NCBI GenBank assembly: GCA_018398585.1
Contig: JAGTTD010000009.1
Location: 16,869,193-16,933,192, forward strand
Origin: Simmondsia chinensis
Lineage: Eukaryota > Streptophyta > Magnoliopsida > Caryophyllales > Simmondsiaceae
Length of the DNA: 64,000 bases
Direction of reading: 5' to 3'
The position numbers were made by a program, and so were the translations under genes. Shown piece by piece: positions 48,151 through 58,980 of this stretch. The notes below the pieces were generated by a model. It was not told the DNA's origin, did not search any database, and saw only the letters and a list, made by a program, of their open reading frames with translations. Positions within the stretch are counted from its first letter, which is position 1; each line of letters begins with the position of its first letter.

Positions 48151-48759
48151 GCTTAGTCTAAGTCTAGACATTTGAGAAGCACTCCAATAGCGTTCCTTTT
48201 GTATAACTCTCAAGATTCTTCAACTTGGTGGAATCTATGAGCCCTCATTTTCATCTTTATGTCCTTAACATAGACTCAAGTGTTCTTGAATTAGTCCATT
48301 AAGGGTTTCTTCCAATTCTCACATTTCCATGTGACAAATTGATGTATCTCAAAGCAACCTAAGTTCTTGACTTTGAGTGACTTTGCCCTCAGAGCTGAAG
48401 GACTCTATAAATTCAATGCCATGGTCTAGAACTTTGGTCATCGTTTCTTCGCACTAAGTCCTGGGTAGCTTGTACCCTTGGCCAACCAATCCAAGTCATT
48501 GGCTACTTTGTTATGTTTTTGAAGAATGTGTTCGAACTAGATACCATCAAACTTACTAATTAGTTCGTGCACACTAAGATGTACTTGTTCGAGGTATTGC
48601 TTAAATATTGAAATTCCCCTTTCATTTGGCAAATGACCATTGTCAAATCCCCTCTTATGATAACATTAGGGACTTGAATTTATTGGGGAGTTTGTAGGCT
48701 TATAAATAGTGCTTCATACTCTGCCATGTTGTTTGAGCACTTACCCACCAATGTAAAAG
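48151..48759 (-). other. Decayed RNase H to integrase linker of T
   Basis: No open frame. Positioned between RNase H remnants and the integrase zinc region, with scattered low-quality similarity only. Confidence 0.4.
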
Positions 48760-49420
48760 CTAACTTGGTGATGATCCCAGTAGAGATTCAATAACAATCC
48801 TAAATTTCCACCCTTGAATTGGTCCTTGATCCATCAAAGTACAGCTTCTACATGATCGTTTCTGCCACAAGGACCTTGTATGGATCATGTCAAAGCTAGT
48901 GTGAATATTTGGATGGTCAGCCAAAAAGTGTTCTAAGGCTTGGCCTTTGACTGACATTTGTGACACATACACCTATTCAATTTGAAGCAATGTAATACTC
49001 CGCTTGTTTAATCTTCTTGTTATCAAAGCTCTATCTAGTATGTATTTAAGAACATCTGTCTGAGCTACCATGTATATGGCAAACACTAAGAAGTAATATC
49101 ACTATTTCACATATGCATAAAATAGAGAGAGATAAAATTTCTCACCACAAGAATATTTTATTTCACATTTGTTCAAACAACGGCCTAGATAGAACACAAC
49201 TTATTCAAATCCTTGCTCATTGTTTTATACAGGCAAATCCATCAGAAGTAGAGAACATAAATCTTCAAAGGTTTTCCTTGCTTTGGTGGAATCAACACTG
49301 ACGGCCTAATCAAGTACTCCTTAACAGCTTCAAAAGCGACTTGGTGTGGCTTCCCCCACTTGAAATTTGTTTGAGACTTGAGTCTCAGTAGTGGAGAGAA
49401 TATTTTAGTTTTCCGTGTGA
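48760..49420 (-). pseudogene. T reverse transcriptase C-terminus and RNase H fragments
   Basis: Near 49250-49390 the minus strand gives FKWGKPHQVAFEAVKEYL and LIPPKQGKPLKIYV, the thumb-to-RNase H boundary of Tat elements. 48972-48760 shows VKGQALEHFLADHP, the RNase H block before the DG-type active site of the lineage. Stops and frameshifts are frequent. Confidence 0.7.
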
Positions 49421-49549
49421 CATTTGAAACTAAGCTCTATATTTGGACTCATTGATTTGTTTCCTTCTAAGAACTGCTATCCATTAGCATATCCTAATCT
49501 TGCTTTTGAGGACTGCAATTTGTCAGCATTTCCTGATCTAGAGCTTAGT

Positions 49550-49770
49550 ACTTTGGCTCAACCCTGAGAGTCTGAGATTCCTCCATAGGTTGGGGCAAAT
49601 CTTCCTTGTAGAAATAATTCTCTAAGTTAGACCGTGTGGGCTTAGCATGGTCTAGAGGTTCGATTAAATTGATGCCGAGGGGGATGTACTTCTTCTCATC
49701 ATCTAATAACCTTTGACCAAATGAATTCTTAGCAACCCGATCCTACAAAGATTTTTTTCCTTTAAAATAT
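49550..49770 (-). pseudogene. T protease-to-RT linker fragment
   Basis: A minus-strand frame with DDEKKYIPLGINLIEPLDHA and ENYFYKEDLPQP, joined to the RT C-terminus at about 49420 with the catalytic RT core missing. This indicates an internal deletion. Assignment rests on position and style and is tentative. Confidence 0.4.
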
Positions 49771-49823
49771 GAAAGACTAGCACATGTCTCGAGCTTCTTA
49801 CGTGGCTCTCCTTTACCGGCAGT

Positions 49824-50596
49824 GGGGCTGTAATCGAGTCGAGCATCTCAGTACTCGACTTGAACTCGATTAACTACTTGGGTACTTGAACTCAATTCGA
49901 GCAGTTAATTTTGCTCAAACTCGAACTTAATAAAGTATTCAAACACTCAACTCAACTCAAGTACTCCTTTGTTGTGCATATAAACGTTCAATAATTTAGT
50001 TTCATTACAATATTTCCATACACTTGAACATTGGTTATATTCAATTTTGATTCTCAATTATTGCCCACACTATATTTTAACCTATACAACCATAAATCAT
50101 TAACATATTAATAGAAAATATGAATCGAAACTCGAGTTTCAAAAATTACAAGTAAACCAAATACAAATTCTTTCACTTTATCACAATGTAACATGTCATC
50201 TTTTATAAGGAATTCAATCTTCCTTCTTTCATTCTACTATTAATGTCACAAGCCATGCATTTCAAAAGAAAATAATACACAAAAACTACTTCATACGAGT
50301 CGAGCATCGAGTCAAGTACCAATTTGTGTATCGAGTCGAGTATTTAATCGAGCATCAAGTCGAGTATTTGACCGAGTATCAAGTCGAGTATTTAATCGAG
50401 TATCGAGTTGAGTAGTTCACAACTTGACTTGTACTCGTTTATTAATTGAGTATCAAGCCGAGTAGTTCACTACTCGCCTTGTACTCGTTTCTGAATTGAG
50501 TATCTTTTGATACTCGAACTCGAACATGGTTAATTTGAGTTTGAGTCAAGCTACTCATGAGCTACTCATGAGCGACTTGCATCGTTTACTCCCCTA
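49824..50596. mobile_element. Non-autonomous terminal-inverted-repeat element (hAT-like MITE?)
   Basis: About 770 bp. The left end ggggctgtaatcgagtcgag and the right end (reverse complement aggggagtaaacgatgcaag) are imperfect inverted repeats. The imperfect flanking words ccggcagt and tcgacagt could be 8-bp duplications but are offset by 3 bp. The interior is filled with cgagtat / cgagtcgagtatt words in both orientations (50300-50520), typical of subterminal motif arrays. No coding frame. Confidence 0.5.
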
Positions 50597-50654
50597 ATCG
50601 ACAGTGGTAAAAGGTCTAGAGTTATTTACTGGATCCTCGAGATCCATAGCCCCT

Positions 50655-51434
50655 TGTCACGGGATGACACTTTCACCAGTGTCACGGCCCCAAAATGCCC
50701 TTAACTTCACCCCTAGCGGTACCTCGTTAAGACCCGTGATGCCACTTAGCTTCACTCCGAAAGTACCTCGTTAAGTCAGGCTAACCATGAAAATATGAGA
50801 GTGTTGAATAATGCAGCGGAATAATATAATTTGGAAGGGAAAGGAAATATAACACATACACACACAAAGAGAGAGTGATACGGTTGAGAGAGAGAGAGAT
50901 AGAAGATGGGCGAGTTTTAAGTTGGGGAATTGATGACCCCTTGTATTTACACTTGTATATATAGAAAAATGTACATGAGACAAAAAAGTATAAAGCAAAG
51001 TACTTGTGTCCTTGCTTGTCCACCTAACCGCCCACTTTTTGCTTTTTGTCCTACCCTTTACTTTATTGTCTCCTCTTTTCAACTCACCCTCTTGACATGT
51101 TGGGTATTTGGAAGGAAAACCCACTCTTTGGCCGTCCCTCACTTCCTCCTTTAGTGTACACCTACACTTTATTTTATTTTTTCATTATCCTACCCGATAC
51201 GATATTTACACGTATTTTACATAACGTCCTATGGACACGCCCCTTTACGGATTCATGCCGAGCACTTCACCAAAGGTTTGCGTCCTTACAAAATTGGACT
51301 ACATACATAAATTTATCCGTAAGAATATTCTGGAAGAGCTTAGAACGAACCATGGCCTTCTGGAACATTCCCACCGTACGACGATACATAATAAAATTAC
51401 ACAAATTTTTTACTGAACTAAGCGGTCCGTGACA
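50655..51434 (-). repeat. W 3' LTR (780 bp)
   Basis: tgtcacgggatgacact to cggtccgtgaca on plus. Closely matches 55161-55932. It contains gagagagag (50884) and cacacaca microsatellites. The small frames on both strands duplicate in both LTRs and are not genes. Confidence 0.9.
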
Positions 51435-51450
51435 CCCTTCCCCACCTAAG
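51435..51450 (-). other. W polypurine tract
   Basis: The minus strand reads aggtggggaaggg next to the 3' LTR. Confidence 0.75.
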
Positions 51451-54400
51451 CTATTGACGTCCTCGTCAATGTTAGAAGGTTTTGAGTTCTTTAGACGCCG
51501 TTCCTGTTTATTTGAGCCTTCCTCTGGTCTTCACACCTTCAAGTCTGGATGGCCCTTCCATTGCACCAAGTACACGAAGTACTTAGCTCGGTTCCTGCGT
51601 CCCAAATCTCATTCCACAGGTTCCTTCATCTCTTTTGGCAGCTCCACACATTGCTTCACTGCCGGTTGTGCTACAGAACTGTTGTCCCGCAGCGTTGTCC
51701 GGTTTGGAGTGCTTTCGCACCCCGAGTGTTTTGCTGTTTATTTTCGATGGGCAAAGGTCCGGGCACCCATGCTTTGTCCGCTCGAGCATCTATCTCGCTG
51801 TTCACGGTCTGTGCTCCCCACAGCTTGTCCCAAACCTCTGCATTCTGATTTTCGGGTCTGTTTTTAACAGCCTCAGTGCTGAAAAGTGAGGCGCACCCAT
51901 GCACCTCTCATGCCCAACCATGGGCAAACCTTGTGCACCCAATTGTAAGTCAAGTGCAACCCAACACAACCCAAGCCATGTCAAGCACAAATCACGCCAT
52001 ACCGTGTGCAACCCATGCGCACCTTCATCCAAGTCACGAGCCTTTGTGTGCAACCCATGCACACTCAAGCCCAAGTCATGCACACTCCTGAAAAAGTCAT
52101 GTGCACTCGAGTCCAACCTAGGCACGTACATCCCCAAGTCTTGCACATCCGATCTTGAGTCTCGACAATGCCCTCTGAAATACAAGTTGTGCCCTACAGT
52201 GAGCACCCCTTGCCCCACATTTTGCATCCAGTGCACTATCAAATGCACCACATGCGCCTCCCTGGGCACTCCCAGTTCGGCCCTGGGCGCACCCAGCACG
52301 GTCCTGGGCACTCCCAGTGCGCCCCTGGGCATGTCTTGCCCAGCCCTGTCGCAGTCCAGCCTAGGCGCAGCCCAGCGCCCCCCTGTGCGCTGCCTTTGCC
52401 CGGTCCTGGTTAAGCCTCTACGTGGTCGGGGACCCTATCCCAGGCCCCAACCTGTCACTACAGTGAACCTCCTCCCATGGAAGTTCCATCCTGTCCCACT
52501 TCTTCGCTACCCTTGTCCTTTGTGTGTAGGCCTTGGCCTCTTTTGCATTGGACTTCGAAATTTTTGATGAAGAAGTGTCAGGTTTTAGGATGTGCATCCC
52601 ACGCACACCCCATCCCAAGTTTTGTGCCTCAATGGGCACTCCAAATGCAGGAGGGCGCACCCCATGTGCCCCCAATGTCAAGCTCAGCGCCCCGAGTCCC
52701 AAGCTTCGTGCCTCCGGTCCTAAGTCATGCCCTGCCATGCCTAGGTCAAGCACACTCACGCCCACTATGGGCACTGTCATGCGCAGCACCTGCGCACTCC
52801 AACACAGCCCATGTGCACCTCTTGCCCAGTCCACAGTCCTGAACTCCACCCTTGCCCCCAAAGGTGTTTGTTTTGGTTTGTCTTGTGGCCATACGTCTTT
52901 GTGAGCTTCAATTCACTTTGCGCCTCCTTAGTTTGAGTCATCTTCATAACATCATTCCTCAGAAGTGAAAGTGACTCTAGGACATTGGAGAAGTCCCTCT
53001 CTAACATCGTCTTGAAGTCATCTTCTAGGACCACCGTCAAACCCATAGTGCCGTGCCAACCCTTAGTGTAAGTTGACACTACACGTCCCCTACCATGGAT
53101 GAGCCTAAATGAAGATACCCCTTTCTTCATCCATCTCACCCCCTTGTCAAGGCCCAACCCGAGCCTCTCCGATCCTTGCCTCGAATCGGAATTATGTTTG
53201 GCACCCATGTCACAAAGTGCCTCGGTCTCAACAACAATGAGCACCCTCGTGTCGACACCCCCATGTCCCATTCTTGAGTGCCTTGTCCTTGGTGAGTCAT
53301 GCGCACCCAAGTGCGCGCCTCCTCAAGCCCCGGTGCACCCTTGCGCCAAAGTCAGCGTCACCACGTCTGGAACCTTGGTGCATGCCTGCACCTCGGTCCT
53401 CTAGTCCTGGGCCTGCGTTTCAGCACACATAACACCCCGGGCCTCCATCGGTGTAACCTGGGCCTGCCCCTGAACCAGTGCAGCGTCCCTGGCCTGCTCC
53501 CGTGTCGCCTGGGCCTGCGCCTGAACCAACGCAGCACCCCAGGCCTGCTCCCGGACCAGCGCAGCCCCCTGTGCCTGTGTCACGACATGGGCCTGTGCCC
53601 GACCCTGGGCAGCAACCCCTGTCCTGCTTCTGTTGTCACCAGTGCCTTTCGAATTCAGTGCCTTAGGTTGGGCCTGGCCCAGGATCTGCGGACTGACCTG
53701 CACAGCCCTGTGCCTACCAAGCCCGACGTAGGCCTCACTCTCGGAAGGCTCGTGCACCACCTGTGTTATGGTTCTAGCGACATACTCTTGAACCACAGCC
53801 TACTCCCCGGCCTCGGTTCTGTCAGCACCTTAGACCTGCGCAACATCTGCATGCCCTTGGTCCTTGGCACACCCATGTGCCTCGGTTGTGTCTTGTGCAC
53901 CCTATTGTGCACCTTGTTCGACCTCCACGAACACACTCATTTTGGTCTCTTGGATCCCCTTGGCCTGCGCCCCATGCACACCCGCGGCTGACCCATGCAC
54001 GCCCCAATGTGCACCATGTTGGACCTTAACACGCACCCGTATCTTAGTCCCTCAGATCCCCTTGGCCTGTGTCCCGTGCACACCCACGGCTGACCCAAAT
54101 GCATCGTCACCTAAATTTGTTTGGACCTCCACACTCTCAAGTGTTTTGGCCCCATGAGCCCCCAAGGCGTGCATAACCTGTGCACCTAAGGCAAACTCAT
54201 GCACCTCTGTCCCAGACCCTTTCTCAGTCCCATCGGCTTGTGTCTGGTCCGTTTGGCACTCCCGTGCCCTCAGCTCAGATCCATGCGCAGTCCCATCGGC
54301 ATGTGTCCTAACATTCGTGCACCCCCGTGCACTTTCCTCAATCCGGGCCTGCATGCTATCACACGCAGCACCCTGGGCATGCTCTTTGACATATGCAGCA

Positions 54401-54745
54401 CCCTGGGCCTGGGCCATGACACACGCAGCACCCTCTATCTCGGTCCTAACATGGGCCTGCGTTTGAACCAAAGCAGCATCCCGTGTCTCGTCCGACCCTG
54501 CGACCTGTGCACCTAGTCCTGTCTGTCGGCCCTGGGCACTATCCTGGTCTCTGTCTCTGCTGGGCCATGGGACCTGTGCACCCGACACTGTCAGTGGTGC
54601 CTAGGCACGGTCCTGGGTCCTGTCCGGGCCGGTTCCTGGGACCTGTGCGCCTGACACAGTTCAGCGTGCCTGGGCACTGTCTTGGGCACCAACCTGCTCA
54701 GCCACATGCAGGTCTCCCCCACCCTGCGTGCTGTCCCCGTCTTAT
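51451..54745 (-). pseudogene. W internal coding region of low-complexity repeats
   Basis: Successive minus-strand frames (54588-54052, 53796-53401, 53310-52777, 52861-52418, 52332-51802) share a degenerate repeat of about 8-15 residues: AQAQGAALV in the right part (AQAQGAAYVKEHAQGAAC near 54400) and LGVPR / HGLHT / LGAHG patterns in the left part. A non-repetitive island near 53000 reads FKTMLERDFSNVLESLSLLR, a predicted helix. DNA repeats such as cacgcagcaccctgggc (54363, 54421) underlie it. The plus strand is also open in places because of codon bias, but element polarity favours minus. Function unknown. Confidence 0.45.
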
Positions 54746-54870
54746 CCAGAGCAAGCTTCTTCGTCATTCGACCCTGCTTCTTGTTCAAGTGCAGCCACCC
54801 GCTCCACTAGTGCTTGTCTTTTAGGACCACGTAGTGAGGCTCACCACACAAGAAACAGTCACGACGCCTG
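54746..54870 (-). pseudogene. W Gag zinc-knuckle remnant
   Basis: Minus strand: CFLCGEPHY near 54845 matches the start of the plant gypsy knuckle (CX2CX3H), but the last Cys is lost by a small deletion. After a frame change PKRQALVERVAALEQEAG follows, as downstream of the knuckle in gypsy Gag. The N-terminal Gag core is absent, with only about 270 bp separating this from the primer site. Confidence 0.55.
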
Positions 54871-55145
54871 ATTCGCTTGCCCCCACAACCAAAAGTACTT
54901 CTACCCGAAGTGCTCATGGTTGTGTGAACTCCATGATCCTCACCTGATATCAACCCCATGTCGACACCGTCCATGTCAAGGCTAGTAAGCGTACCTTTTT
55001 TTCTTTATGAACCGGCCCTTACTCTTGCTTGACTTGACCCCACACGGTTTGGGCTCCAACACCTCCTCTCGGTTTCTCCTCCTTTTTTGATGTGCCCACA
55101 CTCCTTTCCTTCACGGTTTCACTCCCGGCTACAAGCAAACCTTTG

Positions 55146-55158
55146 CTCTGATACCACG
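55146..55158 (-). other. W primer binding site (initiator tRNA-Met)
   Basis: Minus-strand gtggtatcagagc next to the 5' LTR. Confidence 0.85.
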
Positions 55159-55160
55159 TT

Positions 55161-55932
55161 TTTCACGTGATGACACTTTCACCAGTGTCGCGGCCCCAAA
55201 GTGCCCTTAACTTCACCCCTACCGGTACCTCGTTAAGACCCGTGATGCCACTTAGCTTCACTCCGAAAGTACCTAGCTAAGTCAGGCTAACCCCGAAAAT
55301 ATGAGAGTGTTGAATAACGCAGCGGAATAATATAATTTGGAAGGGAAAGGAAATATAACACATACACACACAAAGAGAGAGAGATACGGTTGAGAGATAG
55401 AAGATGGGTGAGTTTTAAGTTGGGGAATTGATGACCCCTTGTATTTACACTTGTATATATAGAAAAATGTATATGAGACAAAAAAGTATAAAGCAAAGTA
55501 CTTGTGTCCTTGCTCGTCCACCTAGCCGCCCACTTTTTGCTTTTTGTCCTACCCTTTACTTTATTGTCTCCTCTTTTCAACCCACCCTCTTTACATGTTG
55601 GGTATTTGGAAGGAAAACCCACTCCTTGGCTGTCCCTCACTTCCTCCTCTAGTGTACACCTGCACTTTATTTTATTTTTACATTATCCTACCCGATACAA
55701 TATTTACACATATTTTACATAACGTCCTATGGACACGCCCCTTTACGGATTCATGTCGAGCACTTCACCAAAGGTTTGCATCCTTACAAAATTGGACTAC
55801 GTACATAAATATATCCGTAAGAATATTCTAGAAGGGCCTAGAACGAACCGTGGCCTTCTGGAACATTTCCACGGTACAACGATACATAATAAAATTGCAC
55901 AAAATTTTTACGGAACTAAGCGGTCCGTGACA
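55161..55932 (-). repeat. W 5' LTR (772 bp)
   Basis: tttcacgtgatgacact to cggtccgtgaca on plus, a few percent different from the partner by eye. Confidence 0.9.
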
Positions 55933-56622
55933 CCCTGCTTGCTTGCTCGTGCAGACTCTGGATTCCTCTCTTAAGAACGTTGTCAAGCATGTATCATGGG
56001 AAGCTCTTCGTTGTGCTAGTTTCCTTTATATCCACCTGATTCTAAGTTCAAGCAAGGCTGGAGGGACCTGTGTCCTCTTAATCGAGGTGGTTCCTTGTCC
56101 AAATATTACCTAAACTAACCCTAGAAGGCCGATGTCCTGTTTATCGTGGTCCTTGATGTGTTTTTTTTATGTCAATCAAGATTTAATATAAAACCCCATG
56201 TGCTAAACACATCTTAATTGATATCTAGGCAAGAGGAAAGTTGGACCATAGGGACTAAGAGTACATGAATGTATTCTATGGCCTAAATTGACATGAGGAA
56301 AATTAATGGATTTTGTGTTAATTATTGAAAGGGAACTACAATTTAACTAGGGAATTCTACTTCTAAAGGGGAAAAGAGTATGGGGTTGGACCTCACATTT
56401 TTAATTTATCATTAGCCAATTATTCTTGCATCAACGCTTAAATTGGGATTATTGATTGTCACACAAATAGTAGTTTAGGTTACAAGCTTCAACCTACTAA
56501 TGTAATGTTGTTGGTATCATGTATTGACCCTATCTCATTAAAGCATAAGGAAAAAAAATGCTCTACCTACATCATGATCGGCATTGATTTTTAGGTGTTT
56601 TTCCCGGGTAATATGTTCAAAT
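55933..56622. other. Unassigned stretch between W and V
   Basis: No recognisable gene. 55960-56160 is mostly open in one plus frame but matches nothing I know. It may be more of element T. 56160-56620 is AT-rich with no open frame. Confidence 0.4.
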
Positions 56623-56864
56623 GTTAGTTTAACAGCTTTTGGCGCCAAAAGCTGTTAATCTCTCTGCTTGGTTGTTGCTGTACGATTTTTGTGTAGATTC
56701 TTGGCCTAGTTATTTGTTTCTTGTTCCTTGTTATAAATAGGCATTGTTTGTAAGATCTAGGCATTCAATAAAAATTCAATCGTTCTTTATTTCTCTTCCA
56801 ATTTTCGCTTAAATTTCCCCTGGTTCTATCAAGGTAAAGTTCAAGAATTGCCTTGAGCCTAACA
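56623..56864 (+). repeat. V 5' LTR (242 bp)
   Basis: Ends form a 6-bp inverted repeat (tgttag, ctaaca). A TATA box (tataaatag) lies at 56732 and a probable polyadenylation word (aataaa) near 56768. Only one LTR is in the window, so the start is inferred from the terminal repeat. Confidence 0.75.
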
Positions 56865-56880
56865 AGTGGTATCAGAGCTT
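56865..56880 (+). other. V primer binding site (initiator tRNA-Met)
   Basis: agtggtatcagagctt directly after the LTR. Confidence 0.85.
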
Positions 56881-56985
56881 GACATTTACATTCAATTGGA
56901 TTGCATATCCGATTGCATTGTGAGCGTTCAGTAGAGATACTGCGGCATTGCCCACTACAAGCTGGCTAGGAAGAAGAGATTGACC

Positions 56986-58206
56986 ATGGCACCAACAACT
57001 AGAGCCAATGCCACTACGGCTGCAGGTGGTATCAACGTTAACAATGTCATTGGTGGGGCTTCGACCAATGCTGAAGCGGTTGTTGGTGATAATGCTAACC
57101 AGCAAATCGATCCGGTGGAACTGATGGTGCAGAATATGATGCAGGTGATGCAACAAGATATGAATCGAAGGTGCGAGTCACAATCTATGCAATTTACTCA
57201 GCAGTTCTCCGGCCTTCAACAAAGATTGGACCGCTAACAGTCCTCTGCTGGTGATGGAGGTTCTTTCCCTCCCAATCAGCAAGATCGGCCTCTTATTCAT
57301 CAAGATTGGCCTCCGGATCCTTACATAGCTCCAATTGGTAGTACTGAAAGTGCATTCACTACAAGAAACAATGGTTACTGACAGCCCAGAGTTGATTTGG
57401 AGGTATTTGATGGCACCTTTCCTCAATCTTGGATTAGGAAATGTGAGAAATACTTTCGTTTTTACAATATTAGTGAGCACGAAAAGGTAGAAATGGCTAC
57501 TGTGTATTTGCGGGGTGAAATGGAGACTTGGTGCTATGGGCTACTGCGCACCAAACCGTCCCTTACTTGGACAGAATTTGCCAATGAGTTGTGTGATAGA
57601 TATGGTGATGAGGATGTGGGTGAAGTGGTGGATAATTTCAATAAACTTGTCCAAACCGGCACCGTGAAGGAATACAAGACATGTTTTGAAGGCTTAAGGG
57701 CTAGAATGTTGTCAATATATGCCGAAGTTTCTGAATCCTTCTATGTTTCCAGTTTTGTGAGCGGTCTCAAGGCACGTATTAAGAGCTTGGTGAAGGCTTT
57801 TGATCCGGATAGTTTGTCTCAAGCCTATTCCAAGGATAAGAAGGTTGAAGGCCCGTTTGTCTCATCTGATTTCTCCAAAAACAGGAGCACAGTTACTGGA
57901 TCCACCACTCCAAAATTCACACCCAATAACAGTAAAATAACAACCAGTGATGATAGAAGGCCACAAAGGCTTTGCTTCAAATATAACCAAAGATATTTCT
58001 TTTGACATAAATGTGACCCTAAATTCCTCATGACAGTATCCGGGGAGGAAGTAGTAGAGGTCGAATCAGAAGAGGAAAGAGAGTTTTCAGCAGCTGAGGA
58101 TGTAACACCAGCAAAAACTGAAGAAGAGGATGATGTGGGAATTTCTGTTCAGGCCTTAACAGGAAATGGTTCCCATAACACAATTCGCATCAAGGGATCT
58201 GCAGGG
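56986..58206 (+). pseudogene. V Gag, with stops, truncated by the CACTA element
   Basis: ATG at 56986 (MAPTTRANATTAAGG). An upstream in-frame TTG is not needed. N-terminal coiled coil (MVQNMMQVMQQDMNRR), a stop at 57235 (Gln position), another near 57379. Core domain with SWIRKCEKYFRFYNI (57425) and WTEFANELCDRYGDEDVGE (57570). Knuckle remnant CFKYNQRYFF-HKC (57970) with the second Cys changed to Tyr and a stop inside. It ends at the conserved GNGSHNTIRIKGSAG spacer, which also occurs in R1 and Z. Confidence 0.85.
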
Positions 58207-58221
58207 CACTACAAAAAATGT

Positions 58222-58640
58222 GACAATTACCAATAGTAGTATTTCAGGTTCTGTTGGTAATGGTTGTACATTACCAACAACAAAATGTTACTATTGGTAA
58301 TGACTTAAAAGTAGTAAAAAATGAAAATAATAAAGACTTAGTCCCAATAAAAATAAATTTCTGTTGGTATTGATACAATCAATCCTAACAGAATAGATTT
58401 CTGTTGGCATTGACTACCTCAATGCCAACAGAAATAAGTACTGTTGGCATTGACTAACTCAATGCCAACAGAAATAAGTGTTTTTGGTATTGACTAGCTT
58501 AATGCCAACAGAAATAAGTGTTGCTGGTATTGACTAGCTCAACGTCTGTAGAAAAAAATTTTGTTGATATTGATTAGATCATTGCTAAATAAAATAAATT
58601 TTGTTGGTAACGACTAAATTAATACCAGTAGATGTGTTTA
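58222..58640. repeat. Left subterminal repeat region of the CACTA element
   Basis: Motif ctgttggyattgac...yaatgccaacag repeats with a period of about 40 bp (starts near 58362, 58402, 58441, 58481, 58520, 58559). Each unit is an imperfect palindrome. Such arrays in CACTA elements bind the element's own DNA-binding protein. Confidence 0.85.
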
Positions 58641-58980
58641 TGAAATATGTATCGAAAAATTGAGTATCAAATATGTGAACCGATACAAAAAGACATTAAT
58701 TATATCGGATACATGCTACCTATACTAAGGTTATGGACACCTAAAACTACATGGTGGCACATTGTAGGAGGAAAATTGTTATTGTATCGAAAAATTTTGT
58801 AACTGATACTGAAAATTCTATAGTATCTAAAGTTTTCTGACACAATTGAGTTGTTATCCTATTGCATCGAATATTTTACGATGCTAGACAATCAAATATA
58901 TATTAGAGCCAGTTCTCAAAATAATGCTCAAAAATAAAAAAAAAAAAGAAATAATGCTGAAAATAAAATATTTACTTGTT
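58641..58980. other. CACTA spacer, no gene
   Basis: AT-rich stretch without an open frame. Some gtatcga / cgatac words are repeated. Confidence 0.5.

Larger units (their letters stand above)
27181..50654 (-). mobile_element. Old Tat-like Ty3/gypsy element T (fragments, both ends missing)
   Basis: Minus-strand remnants of RT, RNase H and integrase lie at 49760-47484. They continue across the X2 insertion at 29922-29490. An opposite-strand gene-like region (27190-29260) lies where the 3' noncoding part of Tat elements often carries an extra reading frame. Integrase motifs (VRPWPFRAWAMDIVGEI, LVATDYLTK, DAILPMEV) are of the Tat type. T is interrupted by M, X2, a small inverted-repeat element and W. 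No LTR or primer site of T is visible, and the N-terminal half of RT is deleted between about 49420 and 49560. Confidence 0.75.
50655..55932 (-). mobile_element. Non-autonomous LTR retrotransposon W with a repeat-coded internal region
   Basis: LTRs 50655-51434 and 55161-55932. Minus orientation is set by the primer site 55146-55158 (gctctgataccac on plus) and the polypurine tract near 51435-51450. The flanking word ccct occurs on both sides. The GC-rich interior has only a Gag knuckle remnant and alanine/glutamine/glycine-rich repeat frames. No RT, RNase H or integrase is present. Confidence 0.8.
56623..58206 (+). mobile_element. Chromovirus V, 5' part (cut by the CACTA element)
   Basis: 5' LTR 56623-56864, tRNA-Met primer site 56865-56880 and Gag from 56986. 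The sequence stops at 58206 in the spacer between knuckle and protease, where the CACTA element begins. The remainder should lie beyond the window. Gag is of the same family as R1 and Z. Confidence 0.85.

Noticed and set aside
50771..51430. Several 60-130 codon frames in W's left LTR
   Set aside because: The same frames occur in the right LTR (55282-55974). They are LTR sequence read in arbitrary frames.
51876..54824. Long plus-strand frames in W (up to 230 codons)
   Set aside because: Open because of GC-rich repeat composition. Primer site, polypurine tract and knuckle remnant all put W's sense strand on minus.
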